A stretch of 64,000 bases of DNA from Megamerina dolium (taxonomy: Eukaryota; Arthropoda; Insecta; Diptera; Megamerinidae): contig OY978525.1 of NCBI GenBank assembly GCA_963854835.1, positions 44,534,554-44,598,553 of the forward strand, given 5' to 3'. Of this stretch, positions 11,450 to 22,958 are shown in pieces. The position numbers and the translations under genes were made by a program. Each line of letters starts with the position of its first letter. Position 1 is the stretch's first letter. The notes under the pieces were generated by a model. The model was not told the origin of the DNA. It saw only the letters and a list, made by a program, of their open reading frames with translations, and ran no database searches.

Positions 11450-11820
11450 GTTAGTGCACTTTATTATCACTTCTTAAAAAAAAACCCAATAACTGTTTCT
11501 ATTACACTTTATTATTTTATTCGCACTGAAAGAAGGTTGGCTTAGAACTAACTGTTTATCGATATGTGGGTAACTTAAATAAAAATAAGTCATGTTGTAT
11601 TTGCGTTGGTCACCTGATGTCACGTTTTCGCTACGATGGGCTTGCTCATGATCGTTGCAGACGCTGTGTCAAAATTTACTTATGTGCTCTGCATGTAGGT
11701 ATCGTTTACCTGTGAGTACGTAGTAGCTAAAACGAATTCAGCGTATTTTGTGCTATATATATTTTAGGGATTAACCGAATCAGACCACTTATATAAGTCC
11801 CTTTTCGTCCCTCAAATCGT
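11450..11820 (-). repeat. 5' LTR of the errantivirus-like element
   Basis: About 370 bp between the primer-binding site and the end of the next LINE. In the sense direction it opens near AATTAACACACG, has a TATATAAG promoter-like box about 40 bp in (around 11788), and ends CACTAACT. The outer boundary is approximate because no second LTR survives to compare with. Confidence 0.6.
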
Positions 11821-11823
11821 GTG

Positions 11824-12690
11824 TTAATTATTTGTTTGGTTGTAGAATTCTTCTTCTTCCTTCCTCATAATAACATCACGCGTTATTTCAAGCATGTCTT
11901 TGTGGGGTATGTTCCACCTTTCGAGTTCATAAAAAAATTGGCGACCCAGTGTGGAAATCCTCCTGCTTGCCAATTCAGAACACTGGCACACTATGTGCGC
12001 CGCTGTCTCTGCCATGTCAGCATCGTCCCCTTCAACAAGACCCATCTTGCTGAGGTGGTACCTGAAATTTCCACGCCCAGTTATTAATGCAGTCAACCAG
12101 CTTAGAATTAAACGTCCTAGACTGAAAGCCCTCCCTGATTCACTGCCCTTTGATAGCCTCAACGAATCATTTGCCTGTCTACAAATGGATAAGTTCTCCC
12201 ATCTCGTGAGATGGCGTTTCTTTATCCACTCTTCAACCTTTGCCTTCACCGTCCCGTTATTAAGAGCAACTACTGGTTCCGGTCCAGAGAATTCAGCTTC
12301 AGACCCTTGTCTAACCAAGGCGTCTGCAGCCTCATTTTGTTCTATACCAATGTGTTCCTTCACCCACATAAGAGTAATCGCATTACTATGAGCACATCCG
12401 TTAAGTTTCTGAACACATTCGAACATCAACTTAGAAGATACCGCAGGTTGGTGCAATCGCCTGATCACCGCTTGGTTATCGAATGCTAGCAAGATTTTCT
12501 TACCTTTCCGTCCAATAGATGGTTTAGCGCATGCATTAGACCAAGCATTTCTGCTTGATAGAACGATACGTATTCTCCCAGATTCAGATTGCATGATAGT
12601 CCCAACTCTTTAGAGAAGATTCCAGCACCCGCTCTGCCATCCATTAATGAATCATCTGTAAAAATACTGATGTCATTTTCCTCACATACA
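11824..12690 (-). pseudogene. LINE ORF2 RNase H and C-terminal domain
   Basis: Reading leftward from about 12690, FTDDSLMDGRAGAGIF carries the first RNase H Asp (TDGS is usual, TDDS here). YQAEMLGL carries the Glu, and LAFDNQAVIRR carries the next Asp position (usually DSQA; here DNQA). The motif LMWVKEHIGIEQNEAADALVR follows as the His/Asp loop. A frameshift near 12595 separates the first part. The tail has LITGRGNFRYHLSKMGL and a degenerate Cys/His knuckle (AETAAHIVCQC) typical of RNase-H LINEs, ending at the TAA at 11824. RNase H would remove RNA from the cDNA hybrid. Confidence 0.85.
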
Positions 12691-12740
12691 CTCCGTCTTC
12701 AAAGTGTTTTCATTGACATTTGCGCCTCCTTTACACTGCT

Positions 12741-13270
12741 TTATAACAGTGACAGGATGCTCCTGTGCCCTATCTCCGTGCTGAATTCATACCAATTATT
12801 GGTTTTCTTCAGACGTAATGTTGTTAATGCCGGCGACTTCATGATATGCAAGTCCAACGGCAGCAACCCCAGAGACCCTTCCAATGCTTCTACTGGGGTC
12901 ATAGCTCCGGTAATCCCAATACAAGCCATTTTTGCACCCTATCTAACTTGCTTTTCGCGGTCTTTTGGATAAGCTTAGGCCACCAGACCACAGCAGCACA
13001 CGCTATTAAGGGCCTTACCATCGTTGTGTAGATCCAGTGCGCTGCTCTGAGAGTAATCCCCCACATGAGACCGACCACTCTCTTACACTGATGCAATTTT
13101 CGCTTGCCCTTCTGGATCTTGTCATCATCGTGACTATTCCAAATCAGCTTGTTATCCAGGATGACACCTAGATATTCTACTTCCTTGGAGGCGCTGATGT
13201 TCGATCCAAAAAGTGGTTTTGTCAGAAGCGTGTCCTTTCCATGAAGTCCACCAGTACTCCCTCTATACAT
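12741..13270 (-). pseudogene. LINE ORF2 reverse transcriptase thumb (broken)
   Basis: The 13270-12899 frame contains VEYLGVILDNKLIWNSH and MVRPLIACAAVVWWPKL, the conserved segment following the RT active site in RNase-H LINEs. The match then shifts frame and continues at 12929-12741 as ACIGITGAMTPVEALEG and LLPLDLHI. The palm with its catalytic Asp pair is missing because the upstream sequence jumps to linker coding. The enzyme is therefore dead. Confidence 0.85.
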
Positions 13271-13300
13271 TTAGTGGGTTTATCACTCCATCTATGGTGA

Positions 13301-13969
13301 CTAACTTTCAGCTTCCGATCTTTTATACCTGTTTGCACCCTTGCGAGTGGCTTCCCATGGATCTTCTGATCTAAAACTTACAGGAAAATGCTCCTCCATC
13401 AGGTATTCCAGCGACTTCCCAATTGTTTCTGTGCAGGGTCCATTCGTTTTGCGAATTAATCCCAACTTTGGAACCGAATCCTTTGATATAATCCTCTGTA
13501 ACCTACACACATAGGACATATCTTGTATATTTGAGTATAATTCCCTCCACATTTTCCTATTGCGGTTGCGTAGAGTCTTCTTCAGCTCCCTTTTCTTTGA
13601 CTTGTCTTCCCACACGTTGGGGTCTCCTCTCATGTGACGATCAAAAGCTTTCCATGTCTCCTTTTTAATGTACTCCAGTTCCCCATTTCTTCATGGAATG
13701 GGATCTCCTTCGTCCACTACCGTCAGAGGACATGAAGGTTCGAATGCTTTGATCATGGCTGAGCTGATAGCCCTCACCTGATACTCAACACATGCAGTTG
13801 TTCTAGACCTCTTAAATCTCCCTGGCATTAATTCCTCAAGAACTTCGCAGTACCTTGTACAATCCGTTCGTTTCGGTATCCTTACCATTCTACAGTCGTT
13901 CCCATGTCTTTTATCGGACGTAACTCCAAACTGAATGGCCCTGTGGTCCGACATGGTTAGTCTGTCCAC
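13301..13969 (-). pseudogene. LINE ORF2 linker between endonuclease and RT
   Basis: Two minus-strand frames, 13969-13691 and 13633-13301. The first begins DRLTMSDHRAIQFGV, the SDH motif that ends the endonuclease domain, and continues as a charged linker. The second (WEDKSKKRELKKTLRN, MWRELYSNIQ) is the Lys/Arg-rich stretch before the RT and ends where the RT core is deleted near 13300. The two frames are separated by a frameshift. Confidence 0.75.
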
Positions 13970-13999
13970 AACCCTCTAATCCAAAAATCTGTCCAATAT

Positions 14000-14522
14000 T
14001 TTGAAATTAGTCAGGGTAACATCAATGACCTCGTGACTATGTGCGTCGACAAAGGTCGGCTCTGTTATTGGCAACTTTTAGACCAAATCTTTCTATAAAT
14101 TCGAGTAGACATTCTCCTCTATAGTTTTCATTGCTGCTGCCTCACACGGAACTGTGCGCATTGGCATCGCAGCCTAAGATTAGACCAACTCCCTTTCCAT
14201 CACAAAATCTCACTAGAGCTTCCACCTCTTGGAGGTGGGGTCCCTCTGGAGAATCGTATGGAAGGTATGCTGATGCGATTATAAATGAACTCGCACCGTC
14301 ACCTATTCTCACTACTGTGATATCCGGTGAGCAGAAGTTAGATATTATAATCGCACGTGTCCCCTGTCTAACTAAAATACATGTCCTCAACTTCCCCTTT
14401 GTTTGTGGATAAAACAAGGTGGTCTTTTGTGTAGATAAGCCTTTGATCCTTCCATGAAGGATCCAGGGCTCCTGAACCAGGGCAATGTCAAGCTCTTCCT
14501 CATCGAAGCTCCACATCTTCAT
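14000..14522 (-). pseudogene. LINE ORF2 endonuclease (broken)
   Basis: The 14522-14142 frame shows DIALVQEPWI with the catalytic Glu, RTCILVRQGTRAII, IASAYLPYDSPEGP and LILGCDANAHSS, which is the apurinic-type endonuclease core of RNase-H LINEs. Stops interrupt the next part (TEPTFVDAHS) before the SDH motif at about 13950. It would nick target DNA for target-primed reverse transcription. Confidence 0.83.
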
Positions 14523-14529
14523 TCCTGAT

Positions 14530-14817
14530 GCCGCTTTGTTGTGGTGAATATTTCGTTGACATACATTTAAGAATTAATGGCGCGGGACCACCTCCCGATC
14601 TAATGGTTTCTTTCTTGTGGATTTTGCCATTAGCCCCATGCCAGGACCCGCGGCATACCCCTCATACTGCATCCTTCCTGAATTTGACGACGACTTATTC
14701 CAGGCCGCAGTTGAGTCTCTCCTCTGCGATCTTGATGGCCTCCGCATCCTCCCTAAGACACAGCACGGTGAGCACGACACCTGCCTTATCTGCCTCTCTA
14801 AACTTCACTCCATTTAG
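14530..14817 (-). pseudogene. LINE ORF1 C-terminal remnant
   Basis: Upstream of the endonuclease, the minus strand encodes VKFREADKAGVVLTVLC-like residues, then a break and RKDAV, then GGPAPLIL just before ORF2. Position and overlap style fit the end of the LINE ORF1 nucleic-acid-binding protein. The rest is missing to the right, where the CA repeat begins. Confidence 0.5.
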
Positions 14818-14827
14818 AAAAGTCCTT

Positions 14828-14847
14828 CACACACACACACACACACA
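14828..14847. repeat. CA microsatellite
   Basis: Ten CA units at the boundary between two opposed LINE fragments. Confidence 0.97.
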
Positions 14848-14854
14848 GCCCTGC

Positions 14855-15787
14855 GGCAAAAAACATACTCGAAGAAGGCGAAGATAGTTTTCAGGTTAAG
14901 CGCTATTAGAGTTGCATGTGCATTTAGAACAGTGTCACAAGAAGGTGCCGGTATTATATCCGGCATTATGCCGCCGGACATAATGGCCTCGGAGTTGGGC
15001 AGAGTATATAATAGAACCAAAAATCTGAATAGGCGGTTAACGGCAACTGAACGGAAAGAGGAGAGACAGACGAGCCTAGACGAATGGCAAAGTCAATGGG
15101 ACGCCGCAGGAAAAGGGAGGTGGACCCACAGGCTCATCAGGAACGTGCAAGCTTGGGTCGAAAGAGGACACGGAGAGACAGACTACTACCTAACGCAGTT
15201 TTTGACGGGCCGTGGTTGTTTCAGAGAGTACCTCCACAGATTCGGTCATGATGACGCGACAGAATGTTCATTCTGTAACACTGTTGGCGAAAACGCTCAG
15301 CATATCTTTTTCTTCTGCCTAAGATTTGAGACGCAGAGAATGACCATAGAGAAGATAATAAATGAAAGGATGACACCTGATAACATTGTGAGCCATATGC
15401 TGCAATCGAGTTTGGTGTGGTTTAAGATGAAAGAATGGGCTGCAATAGCTCTCAAGGAGCTCAGGAAGAAGGAGTGGCAGCGGAGAAATATAACTGCAGC
15501 TGTGTGAACGCCATGTACGGGATATTTGAAGAGGCATATTAGCTCAGCTTAGTCCTGCGAAGTAGTGCTTAACGGCGGTCCCGCAGGACACAAACAAGCT
15601 ATAGAGGTCGGAGTTAAGGGTTTAGTACGTAGGCGTACTGGTTCGCAAGTCCAGCATAGTAAGATAATACTGACTGGGCGTGGTCCCGAATGAGGTGTTC
15701 CTTTAACGGACAGTATGAATCGTACATGCCGTCTATGGTTGACGGTATCTAAGAAATATTCCCCCTTGGAATACAAAAAAAAAAAAT
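14855..15787 (+). mobile_element. R1-like LINE, 3' part with poly(A)
   Basis: The 3' end of a plus-strand LINE: coding for the C-terminal domain to 15507, a roughly 265-bp 3' UTR, then a run of 13 A. The 5' side is truncated. The last ~175 bp before the poly(A) are repeated in opposite orientation at 15881-16055, giving a tail-to-tail pair. Confidence 0.78.
14932..15507 (+). pseudogene. R1-like LINE ORF2 C-terminal domain (partial)
   Basis: A 191-codon open segment corresponding to the end of an R1-clade ORF2. WQSQWDAAGKGRWTHRLI and WVERGHGETDYYLTQFL are followed by the zinc-knuckle-like ECSFCNTVGENAQHIFFFC (C-x2-C...H-x4-C), then a Lys/Arg-rich end with the stop at 15505-15507. This domain helps bind RNA or target DNA in R1 elements. 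RT and endonuclease are absent. The Met at 14932 is internal and not a native start. Confidence 0.82.
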
Positions 15788-15799
15788 ACGCACACACAC

Positions 15800-15849
<50 letters not shown>

Positions 15850-16055
15850 GTGTGTATGTGTTTTTTTTTTTTTTTTTTGTATTCGAAGGGGGAATCTTTC
15901 TTAGATACCGTCCACCATAGACGGCATGTACGATTCATACTGTCCGCTAAAGGTACACCTCATTCGGGACCACGCCCAGTCAGTAATATCTTACTATGCT
16001 GGACTTGCGAACCAGTACGCCTACGTACTAAACCCTTAACTCCGACCTCTATAGC
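15598..16055. repeat. Tail-to-tail LINE inverted repeat (palindrome)
   Basis: The left arm, 15598-15780, ends in poly(A). The right arm, 15861-16055, begins with poly(T) and is the reverse complement of the left with about six mismatches in roughly 178 bp. The 75-bp middle is AC/TA/TG simple repeat. The arms are the 3' UTR of the R1-like LINE, so two insertions meet at their tails or one copy was inverted. Mirror-image frames on both strands (both starting MNRTCRLW) are artefacts of this symmetry. Confidence 0.92.
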
Positions 16056-16056
16056 T

Positions 16057-16101
<45 letters not shown>
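16056..16101. repeat. TG microsatellite
   Basis: An almost uninterrupted TG run directly after the right palindrome arm. Confidence 0.97.
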
Positions 16102-16102
<1 letters not shown>

Positions 16103-16104
16103 TT

Positions 16105-17105
16105 GATTAACTCAGTATTGTTTGAACATGCGTCAAAGATTGACACCAGAAAGAGAAAATACACCATATTTTACAGTTTTTCTTCGATAAAGGCGAAAAC
16201 GCAACCCACACGGCTGAAAATGTGTAACAACCAATCACGTGCAGTTTTGGTTTCGTCGATTCCGTTCCGGTAATTTTGATTTCAAAAATGCACCACGCTC
16301 TTGAAGGCCAATTGTCGAAAATATCGATAAAAATAATGGAAATCGTCGAGTCTGACCGTCATGTAAGAACTGTTTCAAAAGATACAAAAAGAAGCTCGGT
16401 GTATGGGTGCTAAACGAGTTGACGCAAAAAAACCTCATGGACCGAATTTTTATCTGCGAATCGCTGCTATATCCCAACAAAATCGATACATTCCTGAAGC
16501 GGATGGTTACTGGTGATGAAAAGTGGGTCACTTACGACAACGTCAAGCGAAAACGGTCGTGGCCGAATCGCGGTGAGCCGGCGCAAACGGTGGCCAAGCC
16601 AGGATTTACTTTCAGGAAGGTTTTGCTATGTGTTTGGTGGGATTGGCAAGGAATCATCTACTTTGAGCGGCTCCCCTACGGCCAAACTTTTAACTCGGAC
16701 CTGTACAGTCACCAATTGGACCATCTAAAGAAAGCAACCGCTCAGAAGCGGCCAGCATTGGCCAATAGCAGAGGAATTGTGTTCCATCAGGACAATGCTA
16801 GACTACACACATCGATAGGGACTTGCCAGAAGCTCCGGGAGCTTGAGTGGGTGATTCTTATGCATCCACCTTATAGTCCGGACCTGGCACCAAGTGATTA
16901 TTACCAGTTCCTGTCTATGGCGAATGGTTTTGCTGGTGAAAAATTCGGGTCAAGAGAAGCTTGTGAAAATCAACTGTCCCAGTTTTTTAACAATAGGGAC
17001 GAGGGTTCTATGAGAGTGGCATTATGAAATTACCTTCAAAATGGCATCAAGTTATCGAAAGTGCGCGAAAGTCACCAATAAGAGTGGACGTGTTTCTTTT
17101 GATTT
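16105..17105 (+). mobile_element. Mariner (DD34D) element, internally deleted
   Basis: Coding similarity to mariner transposase covers most of this segment. I could not find convincing terminal inverted repeats: the left edge touches the TG microsatellite and the right edge an A run near 17110. The 5' coding part lacks the helix-turn-helix region, so the copy is defective. Confidence 0.75.
16230..17075 (+). pseudogene. Mariner DD34D transposase (broken)
   Basis: The open part, 16407-17027, reads LNELTQKNLMDRI, then MVTGDEKWVTYD (first Asp), VLLCVWWDWQGIIYFE, VFHQDNARLHTS (second Asp) and PPYSPDLAPSDYY (third Asp), with 34 residues between the second and third Asp. Upstream, 16280-16350 encodes KIMEIVESDRHV, the segment before the DNA-binding helices, but the helices and the VPHEL linker are deleted around 16350-16400. 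A frameshift after 17027 leaves KLPSKWHQVIES in another frame. All three catalytic Asp are retained, but the DNA-binding domain is lost. Confidence 0.88.
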
Positions 17106-17169
17106 TTAGAAAAAAAAAAAAAAAAACAAATTAAATAATAATATAATTTGCAAACATTTTGTTTATAAT

Positions 17170-18823
17170 ATGAGTGTTCAGCGCTCTCCTCTCCGGCAAC
17201 GGCAATCGCCTGTTAATGTGTGTGTAAACAATAATTTGCAATCACCCGCGCAAAACCCCCCGATAAGTGCATTATCAAATAAAACAGTTGATACACACTG
17301 CACAAGTGAAAGTAACAGTGCAAATCTTTTGCCTGCACATATTAAAAATTCATCAAATTTTGCAACAACAATAAATACAGAAAAAAAATAATAATTTGTT
17401 CTATCGTGATATACTATCTCCCTCTATACCGTGGAGTGTACAATGTGCTTCTCCTGCTGTAACACCAACAGCTACAACATCAAAGCAATCAAATAACGGC
17501 ACTTCTACTGAAGTGCATGACCCAGTAGTTAAAGCAACTAGTGCGATGACTAATAAAGAACCAGTTGCTGTTCAAACTGGTATTGATCGCTACATTACTG
17601 TAGTAAAGCGAAAGAGAAGTCCGCAAAATTCAAAACAAATGAATTCAACAAAAATTCAAAAGCAGAACACTGTCCCTATTAGTTCGGAAAATAGATACGC
17701 TCTGCTTTCAGGTGATGAAAGTGACGAAAATATTATCTCCAAGAAAAATTTCAAACCTCCACCCATTTTCTTGAGAGAACGCAACTCAGATAAGTTGATT
17801 TCTAGAATTACAAGTCTTATAGGACCAAAGAATTTCCATGTTGTTCCTATTCGCAAAGGCCAAATTGAGGAAACAAAAGTGCAAATCTACAGCGAAACTC
17901 ATTATCGCAAAGTAATAGCGGAATTTGATGCTGTAAAAAAGAATTACTACACATATCAGCTAAAAAGTAGTAAGGGCTTAATCGTTGTACTCAAAGGCGT
18001 CGAACCCAACGTTGATATTAACGAAATCAAACTTGCCCTTCAGGAAGAAGGGTTTCAAGCCAAAACAGTATTCAACATTCTCAACAAGAGCAATATACCT
18101 CAACCGTTATATCGTATTGAGCTTCAGCCTGAAACAAAACCCCTAAAAAAAGGTGAAGTACACCCCATATATAAAATTCGATATTTATTGCATCGCAAAA
18201 TCACAATCGAAGAACCCCATAAGAGAACTGGACCTCCTCAGTGCAGCAACTGCCAAGAATATGGACATACTAAAACATATTGTACCCTGCCAGCTGTTTG
18301 TGTGATTTGTGGAGATCTCCATAAATCAAACATATGCCCAAAATCTAAAGGCGATGCTAGCATGAAAAAATGCAGCAATTGTGGAGGTAATCACACCGCA
18401 AATTATAGAGGTTGCCCAGTATATACAACCCTAAAGCTAAATTTCTCCGCTAGCAATCAACCTCTAAAACCAGTTGAGCAAACTCAGATAGCCAACTCAA
18501 GTAAGAGACAAAATATTGATGCAACACATTTCTTCTCTGCAATACCAAACAAGAATCAAACCAATTCATACGCTAGCGTGTTAAAACAAAACCCACACCA
18601 ACAAAGCAATGTAAATAATGAGCAGAAACACTCACTGCCCACCCAACAGCCAAGTACCCTTGAACATTTGCTTCAAACATTAATTCAAAATATGAACCAA
18701 TTCATGAACTCAATGCAAACAATGATGCAAGAAATGATGAAAAATCAATCGATGCTACTCCAAACATTTCTATCCAGACCATCAGTTGCCTTAAGATATG
18801 CCACTGGAACGCCAACGGCTTAA
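17170..18823 (+). pseudogene. Jockey LINE ORF1 with one frameshift
   Basis: The ATG at 17170 opens a frame that ends after 73 codons at an eight-A run (17383-17390). The second frame picks up at once (NNNLFYRDILS) and runs to 18823, so one extra A separates them. The joined product would be about 550 residues: a Ser/Asn/Thr-rich N-terminus, a middle domain with YYTYQLKSSKGLIVVLKGVE like the gag-type domain of Jockey ORF1, and three zinc knuckles (CSNCQEYGHTKTYC, CVICGDLHKSNIC, CSNCGGNHTANYRGC). A Gln/Met-rich tail (NQFMNSMQTMMQEMM) follows. It would coat LINE RNA. The TTG at 17396 is not a real start. Confidence 0.88.
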
Positions 18824-21429
18824 GCCAGCACCGTTTGGAGCTAATTCAATTCCTTGAATCCAGCCAAATCGACATAATGATGATATCTGAGACCCATTTC
18901 ACTGACAAAAATTGCTACCAAATACCATATTACAAACTGTACACCACAAATCATCCGCATGGTAAGGCACGCGGAGGAACTGCCATATTGATAAAAAGCA
19001 GAATAAAAGATCATGTTCTCGAAGATTTCAGTAGCGTCTACTTGCAAGCAACATCTATATGTCTGGAAGAATACATCTCTAAGCTAGTAATATCTGCGAT
19101 ATACTGTCCCCCAAGATACAGTATTACCGAACAGCAATATAAAGAATTTTTCTCAACTCTTGGTAGCAAATTCTTGGTTGCTGGCGATTTCAACGCCAAA
19201 CACACTCACTGGGGCTCCCGATTAATAACTCCAAAAGGCAAAAGACTATGTTCAATCATCACTAACCACGGCTACGATGTTATTTCAAATGGTCAACCGA
19301 CATATTGGCCGACGGACAAGAGGAAAATACCCGATCTCATAGACTTTGGAGTCGCCAAAGGTTTGCAGATGGAAAATATCTCCACAGAGTGTAATTATGA
19401 TCTATCATCTGACCACTCACCCACGGTAATATCTATAAAATTACCAAGCCCCCAAAGCAATTGCGTTAGAAAGAAAATAGACTGGTTAAAATTCAAGAAA
19501 TATATAAATTCCCATCTTCCTCTGAGTACTGTATTAAGAAATGGACACGATGTAGACTCAGCACTCGAAAAATTCAACCAGCTGCTCTCATTAGCTCTCA
19601 GGTCAGCCACCTGCACAAAGGTATGCAAGCAATCAAACTATAGCCCATACACACCAGCCGATATTGAATTGCTAGTAAGACAGAAAAGAAGACTCCGAAG
19701 ACAATGGCAAGAATTCAGATCACCGAATCTGAAAACACATCTACAGCACTGCACTCGAAAGTTAAAGCAAGCCTTAAAAAATAAAAACAACAAAGAGTTA
19801 GAAGAGCACATAGCGAAATTAACACCTGGTGAAGCATCAGACTACTCTTTGTGGAAATCAGCAAAAAAATCAAATCGGCCAATTCTCACTGATTCCCCCA
19901 TCCGTTTGAGTGACGGTAATTGGGCTAGAAGCAACTGTGAGAAGGGTTTGGCTTTTGCAAACCACCTAAAAAGTGTGTTTACACCCAATCCACCCTCTTC
20001 ACAGTCCTCATTACCAATATTAACTTCTCAACCTTGCTCAATAACGCTCAAAATTAAAAAAAAGGACATATTCAAAGCAATTTATAAAGATTTAAACCCA
20101 AAAAAATCCCCTGGTCCAGATAAAATTACCGGTAAAATGATAAAAGAGCTACCTCCGGCTTCAGTAATTCATCTGATGCACATTTTCAATGCTATCCTTC
20201 GTATTAAACACTATCCCAAATGCTGGAAAACTTCAAAAATTATTATGATAGCAAAACCAGGAAAAGACCCTACAAAAGTTGCATCGTACAGACCTATCAG
20301 CCTCCTGCCTCTACTTTCTAAAGTATTCGAAAAACTACTTGTCATGAATATAACTCCATTTATTAATCTCAACCAACTGATTCCTCAACATCAGTTTGGA
20401 TTTAGAAAACAGCACGGCACAATAGAACAAGTCCACCGCATTGTAACTCTGATAAGGAACACTTTTGAAGAAAAAAAGTATTGCTCAGCTATCTTTCTTG
20501 ATATCACTCAAGCTTTCGATAAAGTATGGCACGATGGCCTTATTTACAAACTCAAACTATTACTGCCTGCAAATGTCTCCTCATTGCTTAGTAGCTACCT
20601 CACGAAAAGACAATTTCTCGTACATCACAAGGATTACACAACAAATCCATTGGATATTCACGCTGGCGTTCCTCAAGGAAGCGTTTTGGGTCCCTTACTG
20701 TATCTCTTATACACTTCAGATATGCCCAACAATAACTATACATTCATATCGACCTTTGCTGGTGATACGGCAATATTGTGCTCTCGCTCTAACCCCATAG
20801 AAGCTACTAAACTCCTGCAGACTCATGTCGATTCTCTCGAAATCTGGCTAGCAAAATGGCGTATAAAATTCAATGAATCAAAGAGCGTACATGTAACCTT
20901 CACGCTAAGGCTAGATACATGTCCCCCACTTAAAATTAATGGCCAATCAGTTCCACAATGTTCCTCAACAAAGTACTTGGGTATTCACCTCGACAGAAGG
21001 CTGACATGGAAAAATCACATAGAGGCAAAGAAAACTCAGATCAAGCTTAAAATGAATCAGTTATGGTGGCTGTTACACAAAAGATCAAAGTTGAATCTTG
21101 AATACAAAGTGCTATTATATAAAGCAATCCTGAAACCAATCTGGACTTATGGTATTCAGTTTTGGGGCACCGCATCTCCCTCTAATATCGAAAAATTGCA
21201 GCGAATACAATCCAAGAGTCTGCGAATTATTGTAAACGCGCCTTGGTATATGAGGAACGTTAACATCCATCGAGATTTAAATGTATCCACAATTTCTGAG
21301 GAAGTTGCAATGTCCTGCAGAAGCTACATTCAAAAATTACACAATCATCCGAATCCCCTTGCTAGGCAATTGTTGCTGAGCAAGGGGCATCGTCGATTAA
21401 AAAGAAAAGACACACTGAATATGCTGTAA
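18790..21429 (+). CDS. Jockey LINE ORF2: endonuclease-reverse transcriptase
   Basis: An open frame of about 880 codons. It overlaps the end of ORF1 by about 34 bases: the endonuclease motif LKICHWNANGLSQH begins at 18790, before the ORF1 stop, with no upstream ATG, so translation would rely on reinitiation or coupling. Endonuclease motifs are MMISETHF, VAGDFNAKHTHWGS and SSDHSPTVISI. RT motifs are KKSPGPDKIT, SYRPISLLPLLSK, QFGFRKQHGT, AIFLDITQAFDKVWH and GVPQGSVLGPLLY. The active site reads TFAGDTAIL where copy 2 has TFADDTAIL, so the first Asp of the catalytic pair is Gly (20761-20763) and polymerase activity is probably lost. Confidence 0.9.
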   Translation, partial: LKICHWNANGLSQHRLELIQFLESSQIDIMMISETHFTDKNCYQIPYYKLYTTNHPHGKARGGTAILIKSRIKDHVLEDFSSVYLQATSICLEEYISKLVISAIYCPPRYSITEQQYKEFFSTLGSKFLVAGDFNAKHTHWGSRLITPKGKRLCSIITNHGYDVISNGQPTYWPTDKRKIPDLIDFGVAKGLQMENISTECNYDLSSDHSPTVISIKLPSPQSNCVRKKIDWLKFKKYINSHLPLSTVLRNGHDVDSALEKFNQLLSLALRSATCTKVCKQSNYSPYTPADIELLVRQKRRLRRQWQEFRSPNLKTHLQHCTRKLKQALKNKNNKELEEHIAKLTPGEASDYSLWKSAKKSNRPILTDSPIRLSDGNWARSNCEKGLAFANHLKSVFTPNPPSSQSSLPILTSQPCSITLKIKKKDIFKAIYKDLNPKKSPGPDKITGKMIKELPPASVIHLMHIFNAILRIKHYPKCWKTSKIIMIAKPGKDPTKVASYRPISLLPLLSKVFEKLLVMNITPFINLNQLIPQHQFGFRKQHGTIEQVHRIVTLIRNTFEEKKYCSAIFLDITQAFDKVWHDGLIYKLKLLLPANVSSLLSSYLTKRQFLVHHKDYTTNPLDIHAGVPQGSVLGPLLYLLYTSDMPNNNYTFISTFAGDTAILCSRSNPIEATKLLQTHVDSLEIWLAKWRIKFNESKSVHVTFTLRLDTCPPLKINGQSVPQCSSTKYLGIHLDRRLTWKNHIEAKKTQIKLKMNQLWWLLHKRSKLNLEYKVLLYKAILKPIWTYGIQFWGTASPSNIEKLQRIQSKSLRIIVNAPWYMRNVNIHRDLNVSTISEEVAMSCRSYIQKLHNHPNPLARQLLLSKGHRRLKRKDTLNML

Positions 21430-21689
21430 ACTTGCTACATCTCGCGACTCACCAAATTGTGATGGAACGTAGGGGATATCACATAGTTTTATTTAGTTTG
21501 TAAGATTTGAATACTTATTGTTAGTTTCTTGTATTTAAGAAAGATTCAATAAAAAAAAAAATAAGCTAACAAAAAAAATAGTTATCGAACAAAACGGTGC
21601 ATATTCGACATAAATCGGATCATTCTAACTATGCTAAGTAAAACCTTCAATTTAATGCAAAAATAATGGATTTCTTTTTAATAGACTTT

Positions 21690-22958
<1,269 letters not shown>

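Larger units (their letters stand above)
5141..11820 (-). mobile_element. Gypsy/errantivirus-like LTR retrotransposon, decayed
   Basis: Reading on the minus strand, the order is LTR (about 11820-11450), primer-binding site, protease, reverse transcriptase, RNase H, integrase and an env-like region. This is the layout of insect errantiviruses. It is heavily damaged: gag is essentially missing between the primer site and protease, the RT active-site segment is deleted, frameshifts occur throughout, and no 3' LTR is seen because the element stops against the RTE LINE near 5140. A 1,439-bp block covering RNase H and the integrase N-terminus is present twice in tandem. The family assignment rests on motif order and on env presence. 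Confidence 0.82.
11824..14818 (-). mobile_element. RNase-H-bearing LINE (LOA/R1-like), decayed
   Basis: A minus-strand non-LTR element with the order ORF1 end, endonuclease, RT remnant, RNase H and a Cys/His C-terminal domain. This architecture (endonuclease plus RNase H) belongs to the I/R1/LOA group; LOA is my best guess from motif style. The RT core is deleted around 13280, where thumb sequence abuts pre-RT linker. The right end stops at a CA microsatellite at 14828, and the left end stops at the LTR element. A small piece of the same family's RNase H lies at 23473-23558. Confidence 0.83.
17120..21565 (+). mobile_element. Jockey-type LINE, near full length (copy 1)
   Basis: A plus-strand LINE with ORF1 (zinc knuckles), ORF2 (endonuclease plus RT, no RNase H), a short 3' UTR and an A-rich tail after AATAAA (about 21548). 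ORF layout and motifs place it in the Jockey clade. The 5' end is only approximate. A 5'-truncated copy lies at 34381-36720. ORF2 is open from end to end, unusual in this window, but its RT active site is mutated. Confidence 0.88.

Noticed and set aside
5141..11820. Functional endogenous retrovirus
   Set aside because: gag is absent, the RT active site is deleted, there is no 3' LTR and there are many stops.
15549..16110. Two similar ORFs on opposite strands starting MNRTCRLW
   Set aside because: Product of the LINE palindrome and microsatellite, not genes.
17396..17398. TTG as start of Jockey ORF1
   Set aside because: Sequence continuity places the true start at the ATG at 17170 with a one-base shift in an A run.
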